From positions 1 through 51,145 of the forward strand of contig JAHDQF010000075.1 of assembly GCA_018433945.1 (NCBI GenBank): DNA of 51,145 nucleotides, read 5' to 3'. The stretch's first letter is position 1. Each line of letters begins with the position of its first letter. Made by a program: the position numbers and the translations under genes. This stretch comes from Proteiniphilum sp. (lineage in GTDB: Bacteria; Bacteroidota; Bacteroidia; Bacteroidales; Dysgonomonadaceae). Positions 49,501 to 51,145 of this stretch are shown here, piece after piece. The notes beneath the pieces were generated by a model. That model was given only the letters and a program-made list of their open reading frames with translations, made no database searches and was not told the origin of the DNA.

Positions 49501-49642
49501 CATCCATTACAGAGATATTCACACCGATCATCGGTTCACCATGTATATCTGTAACCTTTCCACTTACAGTTACCTTTTCCTGCGCCAGCATATTGAATGA
49601 AATACACAACAGCGTGACAAACAGGATCAAATATTTCTTCAT
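46526..49642 (-). CDS. susC: SusC/RagA-family TonB-linked outer-membrane transporter
   Basis: 1038 residues with signal peptide (LILFVTLLCISFNMLAQ). A carboxypeptidase-regulatory-like domain (VSGKVTDIHGEPMIGVNISV) precedes the plug, which has LLDEVVVTGLGTQKK, SNVLAGNVPGIMAMQSSGQP and the conserved DASATAIYGSKGANGVILIT. A 22-strand barrel follows to FTIGINVNL. No N-terminal STN domain is present, so it is not of the anti-sigma-coupled type; control by the HTCS fits. It imports oligosaccharides into the periplasm with SusD, powered by TonB. The TIG/NHL gene ends 13 bp upstream. Confidence 0.95.
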   Translation of the reverse strand: MKKYLILFVTLLCISFNMLAQEKVTVSGKVTDIHGEPMIGVNISVMDVPGLGTVTDLNGNYQLKVEPYQRLVFSYLGYKSVEIQVKDKYVINVTMEEAEASLLDEVVVTGLGTQKKITVTGAVTNVEVEELARVPSSNLSNVLAGNVPGIMAMQSSGQPGKNTSEFWVRGISTFGASNSALILVDGFERNNLNEVNVEDIESFTVLKDASATAIYGSKGANGVILITTKHGQAGKVKINAKVETSYNNRTITPEFVDGNTYAALANEARVTRNLGVLYQPEELEILRLGLDPDLYPNVDWMDELLKDGAWSYRANLSLSGGGSTTRYFVSASYVEDEGMYKTDETLRNVYDTNANYRRTNYRMNVDMDITSTTLLRVGVSGSLAKRNSPGLGDNDVWGELFGYNAISTPLLYSNGRIPAVGTGNRTNPWVSATQTGYNENWDNNLQTNVTLEQDFNFITPGLRFVGRFGYDTNNSNWINRRRWPDQWKALSRNPDGQLVWDHVASASDMFQESGSNGSRREFVDLLLSWERSFREAHNTGVTLRYTQDTFTQTVNIGNDIKNGVARRNQGLAGRFTYNWKYRYFFDFNFGYTGSENFAVGHQFGFFPAFSGAWNIAEEPFIKDNQDWLEMFKIRFSHGKVGNDNLGNERFPYLYTIQNYYINDDGEQVDVPGYNWGTASYPHSYAGTHYTQVASPNVTWEEATKNDLGVDLSLFHNIFSLTVDYFTDKRTGIYMTRNYLPLITGLESNPRANVGAVKSRGFDGNFELREKVGDVGITLRGNMTYSKNEILERDEENKAYPYQYERGYRVDQQRGLIALGLFKDYDDIRNSPRQDFGPVQPGDIKYKDVNGDGVVNGGDWVAIGATTRPNLIYGLGASLVWKGFDFNFHFQGAGKSTFPIYGKTVFAFSENDWGNVMKGLLEDRWVDAQTAAQLGIPANEDPNASYPRLSYGGNNNNQQSSTFWLRDGRYLRLKNMDIGYTLPKSIANRYHFNDIRIFIVGSNLLTWSKFKLWDPESTNPRGEDYPLTKSFTIGINVNL

Positions 49643-49655
49643 ATTTTAAATGTGT

Positions 49656-51065
49656 TTATTCGTTAGATTTTCCTTCTATTATCCCAATCTCATCTTCCGG
49701 CTCTTCTACATCACCGTCTTCCTCCTCCATAGAAATGGTACGTATTTTACGTCCTACTGTATCGAGGATATAAAATGTGTTGCTTTCTTCATCATATGCG
49801 ATTCCCGTTGGATCACGGAAACGAGCCACTTCTCGTAAATCACCGTCTTCGGTGCCCCAAAAATTGTTATCGGCCGCCTGTCCCGAACGTCCACGACCGG
49901 CAAAAGTACTCACGATACCTTCTGGCGTCATTTTACGGATAGCATGATTTTGATTGTCGGTAAAATAAAAATCATATATATCGCTCCTTCCCTCAGCTAC
50001 ATATTCGGGATTTTTCACAAATACTCCCTGATAAGGTCTATTCAAGCGGGCACTCGTACCGGCACCGTCCACCCAGGCGGGACTGCGGACCTGTCCTGCT
50101 ACAACATAAGGGGGAGCAAAACGCTTCTCTTCCCAGTTATAGTCAGACCGTAATATATAGTGCTGGTTAATTACAACGATATAAGCGTAATTTCCAGTAG
50201 GATGCATGTGAATCTTAAATTCCCATCCAGTATCCTGGATAGTGAATAACTCCGTATAGTTACCCCCATCCCTGTACGGATTCCAGTTCCCACCGCTGTT
50301 GATAGTCTCGAAGTATTTAGATATATCCATACGGAAAACCTGTCCGCGCTCATAGGCATTGAAATACAATTCATTGTTGTTTACCGGATGGAGCGCAGCT
50401 CCATTACACTGCATATAACCTGCCAACACTTGAGGTCCTCCCTGATCGGTAAATGTACCATCAGGATTCCGTCTCAAGATAAATACACTGGGACTCGTTC
50501 CGGTTCCCCAGCCGGCAAAATCGACAGCTACCAACATATATTCACCATCGTTGGTAAAATCAATACTGCGTAAACGCCAATCACCGAATGAAGAACGATG
50601 AAGAGGAGTAGATACTTCCCTTTTCTTCAGGTCCAATAATTGAATGTCAGCACCATCATATACCACATAAAGATGATCGGGATTCAATGGATCGAAAGCC
50701 ATAACTCCATCATTACGGAATCCGCAGGCAGTCTCGAACGGACCGTCTTTCCAACCTTGATTATCATATTCGTTACGATAACCAACCAACGTACCCACCA
50801 CCATTTTTCGCTGATAATTAAAAACTTCCTCAGCGATAGCAGTTTTCGCATTGTCTTCTGTGCCCACGGTAACTTCTATTTCTCCTGAAAAAGCACCGGA
50901 AGGAACAAAGCAATAAATGTTATTACTCTTCACAGTGATAATAACGGCCTCCTTTTTCCCGATAGTTACTTTCACGAGAGAAGAATCATTACCAAAATTA
51001 TCACCGTAAATACAGACTTCGCCAGAAATTTTAATATAATTTTTAAAAATATGCCATTTTGTCAT
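49656..51065 (-). CDS. IPT/TIG and NHL-repeat protein, N-terminus apparently lost
   Basis: 469 residues. An IPT/TIG domain occupies about 12-85 (GDNFGNDSSLVKVTIGKKEA, IYCFVPSGAFSGEIEVTV). NHL-like propeller repeats follow (DGVMAFDPLNPDHLYVVYDG, FTDNQNHAIRKMTPEGIVST, FRDPTGIAYDEESNTFYILD). The C-terminus is acidic. Close relatives are surface lipoproteins beside SusCD. This one lacks the expected lipoprotein signal and the opening P-x-x-G stretch: its first residues, MTKWHIFKNYIK, enter the TIG domain directly, and TAA stands immediately upstream in frame. It may be a truncated copy, unable to reach the surface. It is the first locus gene in the window. Confidence 0.8.
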   Translation of the reverse strand: MTKWHIFKNYIKISGEVCIYGDNFGNDSSLVKVTIGKKEAVIITVKSNNIYCFVPSGAFSGEIEVTVGTEDNAKTAIAEEVFNYQRKMVVGTLVGYRNEYDNQGWKDGPFETACGFRNDGVMAFDPLNPDHLYVVYDGADIQLLDLKKREVSTPLHRSSFGDWRLRSIDFTNDGEYMLVAVDFAGWGTGTSPSVFILRRNPDGTFTDQGGPQVLAGYMQCNGAALHPVNNNELYFNAYERGQVFRMDISKYFETINSGGNWNPYRDGGNYTELFTIQDTGWEFKIHMHPTGNYAYIVVINQHYILRSDYNWEEKRFAPPYVVAGQVRSPAWVDGAGTSARLNRPYQGVFVKNPEYVAEGRSDIYDFYFTDNQNHAIRKMTPEGIVSTFAGRGRSGQAADNNFWGTEDGDLREVARFRDPTGIAYDEESNTFYILDTVGRKIRTISMEEEDGDVEEPEDEIGIIEGKSNE

Positions 51066-51145
51066 TTATAAATTATTGATAATCAAATATTTAATTTTTT
51101 TGGAATTTTTCGATTTTAATGTCCAATTATTTTTTTGCGATTAAT
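51066..51145. other. AT-rich sequence at the window end
   Basis: Eighty very AT-rich bases upstream of the TIG/NHL gene. No signal-peptide coding sequence is visible on the minus strand in any frame, and nothing else is recognisable. Confidence 0.35.

Overview
The window looks like part of a Bacteroidota chromosome, most likely order Bacteroidales. The evidence is a SusC/SusD pair with a hybrid two-component regulator, an UpxY-type NusG paralogue, a DPP5-like S9 peptidase, and repeated promoters of the Bacteroidota form TTTG-N18/21-TAnnTTTG. A carotenoid operon together with a large plant-glycan locus suggests a Dysgonomonadaceae/Proteiniphilum-like organism, but that is inference. Base composition is mosaic: GC-rich housekeeping genes, a clearly AT-rich toxin-antitoxin insert (about 3.9-6.6 kb), and an intermediate polysaccharide utilisation locus from 27 kb onward.

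Layout. Positions 1-3616 hold a SNF2 helicase (cut by the window edge) converging on an orphan UpxY/NusG-like antiterminator. Two minus-strand tRNA genes, tRNA-Val(GAC) and tRNA-Asp(GTC), bracket an AT-rich stretch with a broken alpha/beta hydrolase and an AbiEi/AbiEii pair; a perfect palindrome overlaps the AbiE promoter. Positions 6.8-20.9 kb are housekeeping genes: lolD-dpp5, pdxH, tsaB, an RRM protein, a PIN-PhoH protein, hisS, a DEAD-box helicase with a cold-shock-domain protein, an ABC-F ATPase, an acyltransferase and dinB. Positions 21.0-27.1 kb form one minus-strand carotenoid operon read crtB, idi, cruF-like, acyltransferase, GT2, TPR protein, crtI, with four ATGA-type overlaps. It is predicted to make an acyclic, hydroxylated, glycosylated and acylated carotenoid.

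Positions 27.2-51.1 kb are a minus-strand polysaccharide utilisation locus. In transcription order it runs TIG/NHL protein, SusC, SusD, DUF1735-type lipoprotein, a truncated group II intron, GH43, DUF4965/DUF1793 protein, GH127, GH92, hybrid two-component regulator, GH2, GH43. The enzyme set points to an arabinofuranose-rich plant glycan or glycoprotein, with mannose removed by GH92.

The least expected feature is a family of short tandem repeats with periods of 7 and 8 bp between genes. They abut or overlap stop and start codons (phoH, DEAD-box gene, ABC-F gene, acyltransferase, idi). Two distant copies share the same order of different 7-bp motifs. A second candidate is a possible branched RNA in the divergent interval between the DEAD-box and ABC-F genes. 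No CRISPR array, rRNA gene or complete insertion sequence was seen.
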